Below are positions 57,764 to 64,000 of a stretch of 64,000 nucleotides of DNA, in pieces (the stretch's first letter is position 1; every line of letters starts with the position of its first letter). Under the pieces are notes generated by a model. That model was not told where the DNA came from. It was given only the letters and a program-made list of their open reading frames with translations, and made no database searches. The translations under genes were made by a program, and so were the position numbers. Source of the DNA: a virus; IMG/VR virus record IMGVR_UViG_3300025437_000010, positions 46,199 through 110,198 of that record; one strand, given 5' to 3'.

Positions 57764-59086
57764 ATGAGTGGAAATTTAACAGCAATTAAGATTACGCAAC
57801 TTAGCGATATAGGAGCAAATATTTCTGCTACATCGTTGATTCCTATTGTTGATACGAGCAACCTTAGCAATCCAATTACCGACAAGGCCAATTTACAAAT
57901 TGTGGGTAATTTAATTCTTAATGGTGCTGGCGGCACATATTTCCCGCCTGTTGCTCAAGCCTTTCTTGCCCAGACAGTAACCAATGCTGCACAACCGAAC
58001 ATTACAAGTGTCGGAGTTTTAAACAACCTTAGTGTCACCGATGTAAGTGTTTTGAATATTCCCGGTGGAAGCAATGGGTATTATTTACGTACCAACGGTA
58101 ATGGGAATGTTTCGTGGGCTGCTGCGGGAAGCGGCGGTAACACTTCTCCGGGAGGCTTAAATACACAAATTCAATATAATAATGCAGGGACTTTTGCGGG
58201 GTCGGCTGGACTCACATTTAATTCTACATCAAATACTCTTACTACCAGTAATATTTTTGCAAGTAACATTAGTGCCACAATATTAAGTGGAAACTTAACA
58301 TCAAATGCCCAACCAAACATCACTTCTCTTGGCACATTGACTTCTCTATCAGTAACGGGTAATATTCGCGGCGGAAATCTTATCGCATCTGGATCAGTAG
58401 TTTCCAACATAGTTACTGGAAACTATTTATATGGAGATGGTAGTAACATTTCAAATGTTAATAGCCATCTTACGGTAGCAGATTCTACTAATACTTATAC
58501 TAATATTAATTCTATTAAATTCAATGGTGCAACCGTTAACGTTACTGGCACGGGGAATGTTACAGTTACTATTACTAGTGATCGCGTTTTACTTCAAGAT
58601 GTAACTGTTTCATCGACGCAATCAGCCGTTCCGCTAACTGCATTTAATAACTCAATCTATCTAAATTACATTATTGTTATTACTGGTGGACTTTCCGATG
58701 CAGAATTTCAAATTCAAATGTCAACCAATGGTGGTGCTACATATGATACTGGTGGAAATTATGATTGGTCTGAAACCGTATTTGGTTCAGGTGGGTATAA
58801 TAATACCGTCCACGGCAATAACGCCGTATCTATTCAACTTCCAGCAGGTGGTTCCACATCACCAAGTGCATTTGGGGCTACAATTAATTTATATGATCCA
58901 AACAGTTCCATAAATTATAAACAAGTAGACTACACAGGATCATGTTCATCGGTAGATGGAAATAATTATGCTCAAGTGGGAGCAGGTCGCTATAGAAGCA
59001 CTACCCCATATAATGCCGTTCGTTTATTATCACGAACTGGAAACATCAATGGTGGAAGATTCCGATTATATGGAATTCCCATTTAA
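57764..59086 (+). CDS. Tail-fibre-type structural protein
   Basis: A 440-residue protein. GGLNTQIQYNNAGTFAGSAG echoes the 52209 protein, NAQPNITSLGTLTSLSVTGN is the familiar fibre repeat unit, and the C-terminal 170 residues (NTYTNINSIKFNGATVNVTG onward) form a compact domain with VQLPAGG-like loops. Probably a distal fibre subunit. Confidence 0.68.
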   Translation: MSGNLTAIKITQLSDIGANISATSLIPIVDTSNLSNPITDKANLQIVGNLILNGAGGTYFPPVAQAFLAQTVTNAAQPNITSVGVLNNLSVTDVSVLNIPGGSNGYYLRTNGNGNVSWAAAGSGGNTSPGGLNTQIQYNNAGTFAGSAGLTFNSTSNTLTTSNIFASNISATILSGNLTSNAQPNITSLGTLTSLSVTGNIRGGNLIASGSVVSNIVTGNYLYGDGSNISNVNSHLTVADSTNTYTNINSIKFNGATVNVTGTGNVTVTITSDRVLLQDVTVSSTQSAVPLTAFNNSIYLNYIIVITGGLSDAEFQIQMSTNGGATYDTGGNYDWSETVFGSGGYNNTVHGNNAVSIQLPAGGSTSPSAFGATINLYDPNSSINYKQVDYTGSCSSVDGNNYAQVGAGRYRSTTPYNAVRLLSRTGNINGGRFRLYGIPI

Positions 59087-59112
59087 AATTTGAATGAAAG
59101 AAAGATTAAGAT

Positions 59113-59949
59113 ATGATGAAACAACCAATAGTTGACACCAGTCAAGACCCTGCATTCAATCCACCAAAAAGCATTACGAAAACAAACCTACCAAAGCCTC
59201 TACCGCGCTATCATTGGGTAGCAGACCCGTTTGATAATCGCGATTTCGTATATCAATTATCAAGCATTCCCAGTATGCCATCTAAAGTTGATTTGCGACC
59301 ATATGCAAGTCCTATTGATGATCAGGGTAACCTTGGGTCCTGTACAGGAAATGCCATTGCGGGAGCGATTGACTTAATAGACAAAAAGAACCAAAACAGA
59401 TCGTTGCGCGTAAGCCGTTTGTTTATCTATTATCAAGAACGGCTTCTTGAAGGGACTATATCACAAGACAGAGGTGCTTATATTCGAGATGGCATCAAAG
59501 CATGTTATACTGTTGGTGCGCCACTAGAAAGCACTTGGCCATATGACATAACTAAGTTCTCACGAACTCCAAGTTCAGTGGCGTATGCAGATGCTGCCAA
59601 ACGCAAAGTGGTAAGTTATGCAAAATGTGAAGACTTTAATGCTGTAAAGAATGCATTGGCGGCTGGAACACCAGTTGTAGTAGGATTCCAAGTTTACTCT
59701 AGTTTTGAGTCTGTAGCAGTAGCAAGAACTGGAATTATGCCATATCCAAATGTTGCTAAAGAACAGTTACTAGGTGGTCATGCTGTCTGTTTGGTTGGCT
59801 ATGATGACGCACACAACTGGTTTATCGCCAGAAATAGTTGGGGACCAAATTGGGGTGATCATGGATATTTTTATATGCCATATCAAGTAATTCGGGATAC
59901 TAACATGAGTAGTGATTTTTGGACTATCAACTTAGTTAGTAATCCTTAA
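59113..59949 (+). CDS. Papain-like cysteine peptidase (C1A family)
   Basis: A 278-residue protease with the catalytic Gln/Cys region DDQGNLGSCTGNAIAGAI, catalytic His in LLGGHAVCLVGYDD and Asn in ARNSWGPNWGDHGYFYMPY. The N-terminal 60 residues look like a short pro-region (PRYHWVADPFDNRDFVY). No signal peptide. It lies at the end of the fibre operon, so it may be virion-associated and act on host surface proteins, or mature fibres. Confidence 0.88.
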   Translation: MMKQPIVDTSQDPAFNPPKSITKTNLPKPLPRYHWVADPFDNRDFVYQLSSIPSMPSKVDLRPYASPIDDQGNLGSCTGNAIAGAIDLIDKKNQNRSLRVSRLFIYYQERLLEGTISQDRGAYIRDGIKACYTVGAPLESTWPYDITKFSRTPSSVAYADAAKRKVVSYAKCEDFNAVKNALAAGTPVVVGFQVYSSFESVAVARTGIMPYPNVAKEQLLGGHAVCLVGYDDAHNWFIARNSWGPNWGDHGYFYMPYQVIRDTNMSSDFWTINLVSNP

Positions 59950-59955
59950 CCCAAT

Positions 59956-60162
59956 TTAATTGTCTCGTGGAAGTCCATCAATTTCATTAAGGACCGTGTA
60001 AACTTCGTCAAGTGATTTACACATCAACTTTACCGTCGCCCAATCATCATCGTGATTGCGTCCACCGATTTCAACCATGTATCCGTTGTCATAAAAGTAT
60101 ACTGATGCGTTTTCGCTTACTTTTTTGAGTTTATCAGAAATTTTTAAAATTTGCTTAGTCAT
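59956..60162 (-). CDS. Hypothetical small protein
   Basis: A 68-residue beta-rich protein (KVSENASVYFYDNGYMVEIG). Overlaps the upstream gene on the minus strand by eight bases. Confidence 0.6.
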   Translation of the reverse strand: MTKQILKISDKLKKVSENASVYFYDNGYMVEIGGRNHDDDWATVKLMCKSLDEVYTVLNEIDGLPRDN

Positions 60163-60490
60163 TAATAGCCTCCAAAATATCTTTGATTGTTGTAATGGGA
60201 CGAGGTTTTCGTCCCGGTCGTTTCCTTACTTTAATTTCATCATTTCGTGTTTCTCTACTCGCTAGTGCATCTTCAATGATTGCATGATCACTTTTAAATA
60301 GAGGGTGTGCAAGCATATATTTGAGCGCATCAACCTTTGTCATTGGTTGAGGAAGATCAATAAAGTCTAAACGGGTAGCACCATCTTTTGCATATCGCTT
60401 TAATCGTCTGCACATATTATTGGTGAATCTAACTTTATATCCATTTTTATAGTCAGTGATACCGATCACACTAAATGTTTGTGAAGTCAT
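60155..60490 (-). CDS. Conserved hypothetical protein
   Basis: A 111-residue protein. RLDFIDLPQPMTKVDALKYM is a pattern I recall in T4-like phage proteins; KVRKRPGRKPRP is a basic AT-hook-like stretch. A late motif lies ahead of it. Confidence 0.66.
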   Translation of the reverse strand: MTSQTFSVIGITDYKNGYKVRFTNNMCRRLKRYAKDGATRLDFIDLPQPMTKVDALKYMLAHPLFKSDHAIIEDALASRETRNDEIKVRKRPGRKPRPITTIKDILEAIND

Positions 60491-60500
60491 TAATTATCCA

Positions 60501-60509
60501 TATTTATAA
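60501..60509 (-). promoter_or_regulatory. T4-type late promoter TTATAAATA
   Basis: On the minus strand, ten bases from the motif to ATG 60490; the leader would be only about five nucleotides. The core octamer is a full match to T4 TATAAATA. Confidence 0.65.
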
Positions 60510-60543
60510 GTTGAAACTTGTGTAACACAACACCACTATAGCA

Positions 60544-60571
60544 AAAAAGGGCCTGAAGTCAAGCCCTTTTT
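60544..60571 (-). terminator. Rho-independent terminator, symmetrical
   Basis: Arms AAAAAGGGC and GCCCTTTTT around a 10-nt loop. The A- and T-tracts allow termination in both directions; here it ends the minus-strand genes at 61.3-60.6 kb. Confidence 0.85.
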
Positions 60572-60593
60572 CACCAATATCAGTTAAACATGT

Positions 60594-60740
60594 TTAACAA
60601 AGATTTGCGCTCTCAGAGAAGAGTGCAGGACCATACAAACGTTTAGCAATCTGATGGGCAGAATGCCCGTCATTTGCCTGCACCGTAACGCGAATCATTG
60701 CACCACCATCGTTACGAACCAAAAGCCACCAAGTACGCAT
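60594..60740 (-). CDS. Small protein, 48 residues (pair member 1)
   Basis: MRTWWLLVRNDGGAMIRVTV… It shares the layout W-x-x-V-R-(N/D)-x-x-G-x-M-I-(R/K)-(V/I)-x-V with the next gene, so both are likely real. Confidence 0.55.
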   Translation of the reverse strand: MRTWWLLVRNDGGAMIRVTVQANDGHSAHQIAKRLYGPALFSESANLC

Positions 60741-60779
60741 ATTATTTCTCATCAATTTTGAGGATAATTTCTCTTGGTA

Positions 60780-60932
60780 TTATGGCACTAATGCTCCGTA
60801 TTCTGAAATCATATTTTGGCTACCCCACATTGCACGAACCTGTTCAGTTGCGATGTACGGTGTTGGTGCCTCAACCACGATTTTAATCATGTATCCACGA
60901 GAATCACGAACGTGAAACCAATATTTATTCAT
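60780..60932 (-). CDS. Small protein, 50 residues (pair member 2)
   Basis: MNKYWFHVRDSRGYMIKIVV… paralogue of the preceding entry. Its position between two minus-strand genes fits one operon. Confidence 0.55.
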   Translation of the reverse strand: MNKYWFHVRDSRGYMIKIVVEAPTPYIATEQVRAMWGSQNMISEYGALVP

Positions 60933-60955
60933 TGCATTTTTCTTTCCAGTTAAAG

Positions 60956-61342
60956 TTACACGCCAAATACATACGGCTTATTCCACTTGCCGATGTTCAC
61001 ATCAATGTAATGTGAACAGTGAAAATAATCCGATTGAGCGTCCGAATGATCAAAATATTTCGGACCCTTCATTGCAGCGATAATTTCGGTCAGAAACGAC
61101 TTTGCTTTACCGCTGAAATGTTCATGAAACCAGTAAGGGTTCACATCAATGCTATCCTTAGCAACATGAGTGCCCTGTGTTTCGTTATAGTTCTTGATGA
61201 AGTTAATCTGGCCCGACTTAATATTGAGAACCAGAGTGGAATGATTTTGAACTGCCAGCGATCCCTTAATGCCATACTTCTTCAGAATAGCCTTAATGTT
61301 GGGAGCGAGTTCTGCTTTCATAGTCTGCGATACGTAAGCCAT
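60956..61342 (-). CDS. Conserved hypothetical phage protein
   Basis: A 128-residue protein with APNIKAILKKYGIKGSLAVQ and HSTLVLNIKSG, a family I recall in T4-like phages without function. First gene behind the operator-flanked promoter at 61378-61406. Confidence 0.68.
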   Translation of the reverse strand: MAYVSQTMKAELAPNIKAILKKYGIKGSLAVQNHSTLVLNIKSGQINFIKNYNETQGTHVAKDSIDVNPYWFHEHFSGKAKSFLTEIIAAMKGPKYFDHSDAQSDYFHCSHYIDVNIGKWNKPYVFGV

Positions 61343-61350
61343 GATATAAA

Positions 61351-61400
61351 TCCCTTCGTTTCCGTCTTGATGAACCTTATATAAGTCAGAAACGAAGGGA
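61351..61400. repeat. 12-bp inverted repeat flanking a minus-strand -10 box
   Basis: TCCCTTCGTTTC (61351-61362) and GAAACGAAGGGA (61389-61400) are perfectly complementary with 26 bp between. The right arm occupies the promoter spacer, the left arm lies downstream of the predicted +1, so it cannot be a transcript hairpin and looks like a DNA operator. Confidence 0.68.
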
Positions 61401-61406
61401 TGTCAA
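61378..61406 (-). promoter_or_regulatory. sigma70 promoter, minus strand
   Basis: TTGACA, 17 bp, TATATA read on the minus strand. Confidence 0.65.
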
Positions 61407-61422
61407 CACTTAAATTTAAAAA

Positions 61423-62046
61423 TTATACATTTCTAACATAAAAAATATGCGCGCCTATTTGAGCAAGGCGGTGAACATTGTGCCAATGAGGATTCACATA
61501 ATTTGCATGATAATACAAGACATGCTCCATGCCTTTGATACGTGTGCCCCTTTCAAGAGTTGCTTGTGCGATTCTCACACATTCTTCCCATTGTTCTCCA
61601 GATGGACGTTTCCATCTTATATGGTGATTATTTGCCCATGAAAATTGTTTGTTTGCAAAAACAACATCGCATACGTGACCAGCAAATTTGGGGTCTTTGG
61701 TGCGATTAATGGTTACCTGTGCCACAGCAAGTTTACCTACAGCAGGTTGATTACCCGCTTCATGATATATATTTTTTGCAAGACAAAATAGGTCCATCTT
61801 ATCATGTGGGATTTTTTCATTAGTATTCACCACCGCCAAGAACTTTGCCTGCTGATATTCAGTATAAGTTTTTTGTTCTTTTGTTATAATCGGTTTAACC
61901 GTGGGTGGAGTTCCTGCTACCGACTGTGCCTTGACAGTCCCAATGAATGGTTGCAGGGATAGCGATTGCCAAATAAATATCATGGAAAATATGGCAACAA
62001 TTAATTTCCAATTTTTGTTCATCATTTTTGATGGTGAACTATACAT
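61423..62046 (-). CDS. Cell-wall hydrolase, SleB family (endolysin)
   Basis: A 207-residue protein with an N-terminal hydrophobic segment (LIVAIFSMIFIWQSLSLQPF), possibly a signal-anchor or cleaved signal, then the Hydrolase_2 domain: LAKNIYHEAGNQPAVGKLAV holds the catalytic Glu, and VINRT/VTINRTKDPKF, FSW and EHVLYYHANYVNP-type segments follow. It would cut peptidoglycan for host lysis. AAGGAAATACG precedes ATG 62046. No holin is recognised beside it. Confidence 0.88.
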   Translation of the reverse strand: MYSSPSKMMNKNWKLIVAIFSMIFIWQSLSLQPFIGTVKAQSVAGTPPTVKPIITKEQKTYTEYQQAKFLAVVNTNEKIPHDKMDLFCLAKNIYHEAGNQPAVGKLAVAQVTINRTKDPKFAGHVCDVVFANKQFSWANNHHIRWKRPSGEQWEECVRIAQATLERGTRIKGMEHVLYYHANYVNPHWHNVHRLAQIGAHIFYVRNV

Positions 62047-62150
62047 CGTATTTCCTTATTAGGGCCGCTTTACGATTCTCCAAGAACACTCGGTCTTACT
62101 AAGTAAAACGCTTGGTAATCTGCCAAAAGTAGCACTTCCGCCGATAATCA

Positions 62151-62184
62151 GAAAAGAAAAGTTGTATATATTGCTATATACAAC
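62151..62184 (-). terminator. Rho-independent terminator, minus strand
   Basis: On the minus strand GTTGTATATA and TATATACAAC form a 10-bp stem with a 4-nt loop followed by TTTTCTTTTC. It ends the minus-strand genes from 64 to 62.3 kb. Confidence 0.8.
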
Positions 62185-62219
62185 CCATAATATCAATTCT
62201 ATGCTATCGCTCAGCATTT

Positions 62220-62267
62220 ATGAAAGCATATTATACTTTCATTATAGTCAGTCATGAAACTGACTAT
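62220..62267. repeat. Two adjacent hairpins upstream of the terminator
   Basis: ATGAAAG/CTTTCAT (62220-62241) and TATAGTCAGT/ACTGACTATA (62242-62267) abut each other. With the terminator they make three consecutive stem-loops in about 110 nt with no gene. They may be a structured 3' end or a small RNA. Confidence 0.55.
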
Positions 62268-62320
62268 ACTATTTAAAGCACATAATTCAGATTAAACTGC
62301 TTCTATATGAGTATTTCAAC

Positions 62321-62782
62321 TCAGTCTAACGTAAATGATACACTCTTCACCGAACTTACCGTAAAACTACGCCAGTCATGTGCTTCTAGATCATATACAG
62401 AAAGAATATTATCAGATTGTTTGCGCACTACTTTTGCTTCCTTTACTTCTTTTTTAGGAAGAAGACTTGACTTGAGGGTGCATTTCATTACGCGCTCTGT
62501 TCCATCTTTTTTGGTAAAGATAACAGTGATCACATTATTAATAAGAACATTATTTAACCAGTTCTTAAAACATTCGCGTTGAATATCCGACCAATCTTCT
62601 GATGGCATAGTAATATCCGTAGACGCCTTAGAAATATTGAATGACCCGTCCCCATTGTCAACGATGTTTACCGTATCATTTTCTTTGCAGTTCAGAACAG
62701 AAAGCATATCATTGGTCAATGGTAGAAAAATTTCACCACTGGCTGGGTCTTCCTCTAATACTACAGTATTCATAATATTCAT
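62321..62782 (-). CDS. AbrB-like N-terminus joined to a conserved phage SH3-like domain
   Basis: A 153-residue protein. Residues 1-55 (GEIFLPLTNDMLSVLNCKEN, DTVNIVDNGDGSFNI) fit an AbrB hairpin. The rest (VITVIFTKKDGTERVMKCTL, ILSVYDLEAHDWRSFTVSSV) resembles the DUF2693-type phage domain I recall, often a stand-alone protein. The fusion suggests a DNA-binding regulator. Confidence 0.66.
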   Translation of the reverse strand: MNIMNTVVLEEDPASGEIFLPLTNDMLSVLNCKENDTVNIVDNGDGSFNISKASTDITMPSEDWSDIQRECFKNWLNNVLINNVITVIFTKKDGTERVMKCTLKSSLLPKKEVKEAKVVRKQSDNILSVYDLEAHDWRSFTVSSVKSVSFTLD

Positions 62783-62791
62783 ATTAATTCC

Positions 62792-63028
62792 TTATCTTTT
62801 TAGTAAGTAAGCGGTTAACATAGGACCATCCAGTTTTACAACGTCATCTGGATATTTTTGTAAAACGTACTTTCCCTTGATCCGAATCATCTTAGGGTTG
62901 AGTTTTTCAATTACTCCAATCCTAAGATGATTCGCATCTGGATAGGCCACATAATCACCCACTGAAAGCAGGTCTCCGAGTATGTCACGGTGTTCCGGAA
63001 TCGCGTGTTCCTTCTTCACATTACTCAT
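62792..63028 (-). CDS. Small KOW/SH3-like protein
   Basis: A 78-residue protein with LLSVGDYVAYPDANHLRIGVIEKL, resembling a KOW-type beta-barrel (a G-D-x-V loop). Overlaps the upstream gene by four bases. Confidence 0.6.
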   Translation of the reverse strand: MSNVKKEHAIPEHRDILGDLLSVGDYVAYPDANHLRIGVIEKLNPKMIRIKGKYVLQKYPDDVVKLDGPMLTAYLLKR

Positions 63029-63363
63029 GGCTTTGGTTTTGCCGGTTTACGAATACCAAGAGTTTTGCGTTCATCAATAGACAATCTATTCCAAACACGC
63101 ATTTTGATTTCATATTCTGCTATTTTCTGCTTGCGTTCTTCAACCTTGGTAGTGGCATCCTTTACCAATTTACTCCACCAGTCACGTGCTTCCTCGTCGC
63201 GGAGGAAGAAAAAGGATGCATAGCCAGATTTGACAAGTTCAACCATAGCCTTTTTGGCCATGTGTTCACTCTTGACATAATATGTTGCTTTTCTATCGGT
63301 GCCCTTCAGGATTTCATCATATACATCCTGTGAAATGAGGGTTTCGCCTTCTTCGTCACGCAT
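63025..63363 (-). CDS. Hypothetical helical protein
   Basis: A 112-residue charged helical protein ending NRLSIDERKTLGIRKPAKPK. Its ending resembles that of the next gene (MSRLTPEELEAFGLNKPTRK), suggesting the two are related. Confidence 0.6.
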   Translation of the reverse strand: MRDEEGETLISQDVYDEILKGTDRKATYYVKSEHMAKKAMVELVKSGYASFFFLRDEEARDWWSKLVKDATTKVEERKQKIAEYEIKMRVWNRLSIDERKTLGIRKPAKPKP

Positions 63364-63365
63364 TA

Positions 63366-63791
63366 TTATTTTCTTTTCCGAGTTGGTTTATTGAGTCCAA
63401 ATGCTTCCAATTCTTCCGGAGTCAGTCTGGACATGATTTCAGCCTTTGCTGCTTCTTTAGCAGCCTTCTGTTCCAGTGCTTTCTGTTTGCGTTCAGCCTC
63501 GCGCAGTGCTTCCTTTGCCGCATTTTCTCTGCGAACCTTCATATCGGCGTAGAATGCGCGAACCGCTGGGTTTCGCTTGAGAAGCTGCTCAGCAGTAATT
63601 CCTTTTTCGAGGGCATCCAAAGCTATTTCAGCAACTTTGTTTGCTCTGTCAAGTTCTTCTGGATTATGCCACCCATATGTCATCTTCTTGTCCTTCGCTT
63701 TTGTAATTTTAACTGCGTTTTTGATGTCTTTAAGAAAATCATTTTCCCAAATGAAGGAATCAATGCTTAACCAATCAATATCATCGTACAT
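63366..63791 (-). CDS. Hypothetical helical protein with Ala/Glu/Lys-rich coil
   Basis: A 141-residue protein; residues 85-125 form an Ala/Glu/Lys-rich helix. The C-terminal motif LTPEELEAFGL recurs in the neighbour at 63025 and, in form (TSEEKIALGLD), in the 33315 protein. Function unknown. Confidence 0.62.
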   Translation of the reverse strand: MYDDIDWLSIDSFIWENDFLKDIKNAVKITKAKDKKMTYGWHNPEELDRANKVAEIALDALEKGITAEQLLKRNPAVRAFYADMKVRRENAAKEALREAERKQKALEQKAAKEAAKAEIMSRLTPEELEAFGLNKPTRKRK

Positions 63792-64000
63792 TCATGCCTC
63801 CAACCGTTCTTTCAATTCAAGGTAAAACATCTGATACTTTGCCATACGAGTAAGGTCCTTTTCAGTGACTCCCTTAAGGCGGCGAATATCAGTATTGTGA
63901 CGAAGATCAGCCATCTTAACGATCATCGCATCGCGATTAGCGAACACCACCTGCTTGTATTCATCGTAGGTCTGACCCGGCATCTTAGTAAGCGCCCGGA
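63792..64000 (-). CDS. HD-domain hydrolase, C-terminal part (partial)
   Basis: The frame runs open through the right edge, so the gene begins outside. VFANRDAMIVKMADLRHNTD, then GVTEKDLTRMAKYQMFYLEL match the end of HD domains in bacterial (p)ppGpp hydrolase-like and related phosphohydrolases (K-x-A-D-L-x-H-N). The metal-binding HD itself is outside the window. Substrate unknown. Confidence 0.66.
   Translation of the reverse strand, partial: RALTKMPGQTYDEYKQVVFANRDAMIVKMADLRHNTDIRRLKGVTEKDLTRMAKYQMFYLELKERLEA

Noticed and set aside
62047-62150. A tRNA in the gap before the cell-wall hydrolase
   Set aside because: No GGTTCGAATCC-like T-arm on either strand and no seven-base acceptor pairing was found.

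Overview
The window looks like part of a large, lytic, T4-like myovirus genome that infects a Gram-negative, probably proteobacterial, host. The T4 relationship rests on a B-family DNA polymerase (gp43), the adjacent gp45-type sliding clamp, an Rnh-type 5'-3' exonuclease, a gp30-type ATP-dependent ligase, several GATAAATA/TATAAATA late-promoter motifs, and homing endonucleases of three classes (HNH, GIY-YIG, PD-(D/E)XK). Many other genes sit behind near-consensus host sigma70 promoters (TTGACA, 17 bp, TATAAT). No tRNA, rRNA, CRISPR array or integrase was seen. Which proteobacterium is the host cannot be told from the sequence; the SleB-type lysin fits many of them.

Layout. 0.1-5.3 kb: replication genes. 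Gene 43 is broken twice. A free-standing HNH gene separates the exonuclease/motif-A half from the motif-B/C half, and a 280-nt group I intron without an ORF interrupts motif B of the second half. The sliding clamp follows. 5.3-21.3 kb: early and middle genes. These include GMP reductase, an Smr-like protein, a GGCT-fold protein, a frameshifted homing endonuclease, a restriction-like endonuclease next to a DNA methyltransferase, the exonuclease, an OB-fold-like protein, a tandem run of overlapping ~70-residue proteins with a shared C-terminal motif, and DNA ligase. 21.3-27.9 kb: a membrane/coiled-coil protein, then a proteostasis block of ClpX, Hsp20, ClpS and ClpP, with a metallophosphoesterase that has lost its metal ligands on the opposite strand, then a Toprim protein. 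28-41.7 kb: about fifty tiny, overlapping accessory genes, many encoding one- or two-helix membrane peptides, plus a glycosyltransferase, an endonuclease-VII-like protein and a protein carrying a ribosomal L7/L12 C-terminal domain. 41.7-45.4 kb: a metallophosphoesterase whose 5' end has been disrupted by a GIY-YIG endonuclease gene, then a dCMP deaminase.

45.4-52.2 kb is the most unusual part. It encodes a deoxyribonucleotidase, a 361-residue basic-tailed protein, an AbrB-like protein, a coiled-coil structural protein, translation initiation factor IF-1, an Fe/Mn superoxide dismutase, a deaminase-zincin fusion, a small protein and a GNAT-GNAT-ART-like fusion. Several of these begin with short leaders such as MRAHEFITE, MRAAEFITE, MREIINLLE or MKINDLIE. 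The leaders resemble the T4 capsid-targeting sequence (MKTYQEFIAE), which the gp21 protease cuts after (L/I)xE. Two of the fusions also carry an LDE site between their domains. My main inference is that this is a set of head-packaged, protease-matured proteins injected with the DNA.

52.2-60 kb: late tail-fibre-type genes ending in a papain-like cysteine protease. 60-64 kb: minus-strand genes including an SleB-family cell-wall hydrolase, a promoter flanked by a perfect 12-bp inverted repeat, three consecutive hairpins, and at the right edge part of an HD-domain hydrolase.

A recurring feature is that several promoters, both sigma70-type and late-type, place the predicted +1 at or within a base or so of the start codon, so some transcripts may be leaderless.
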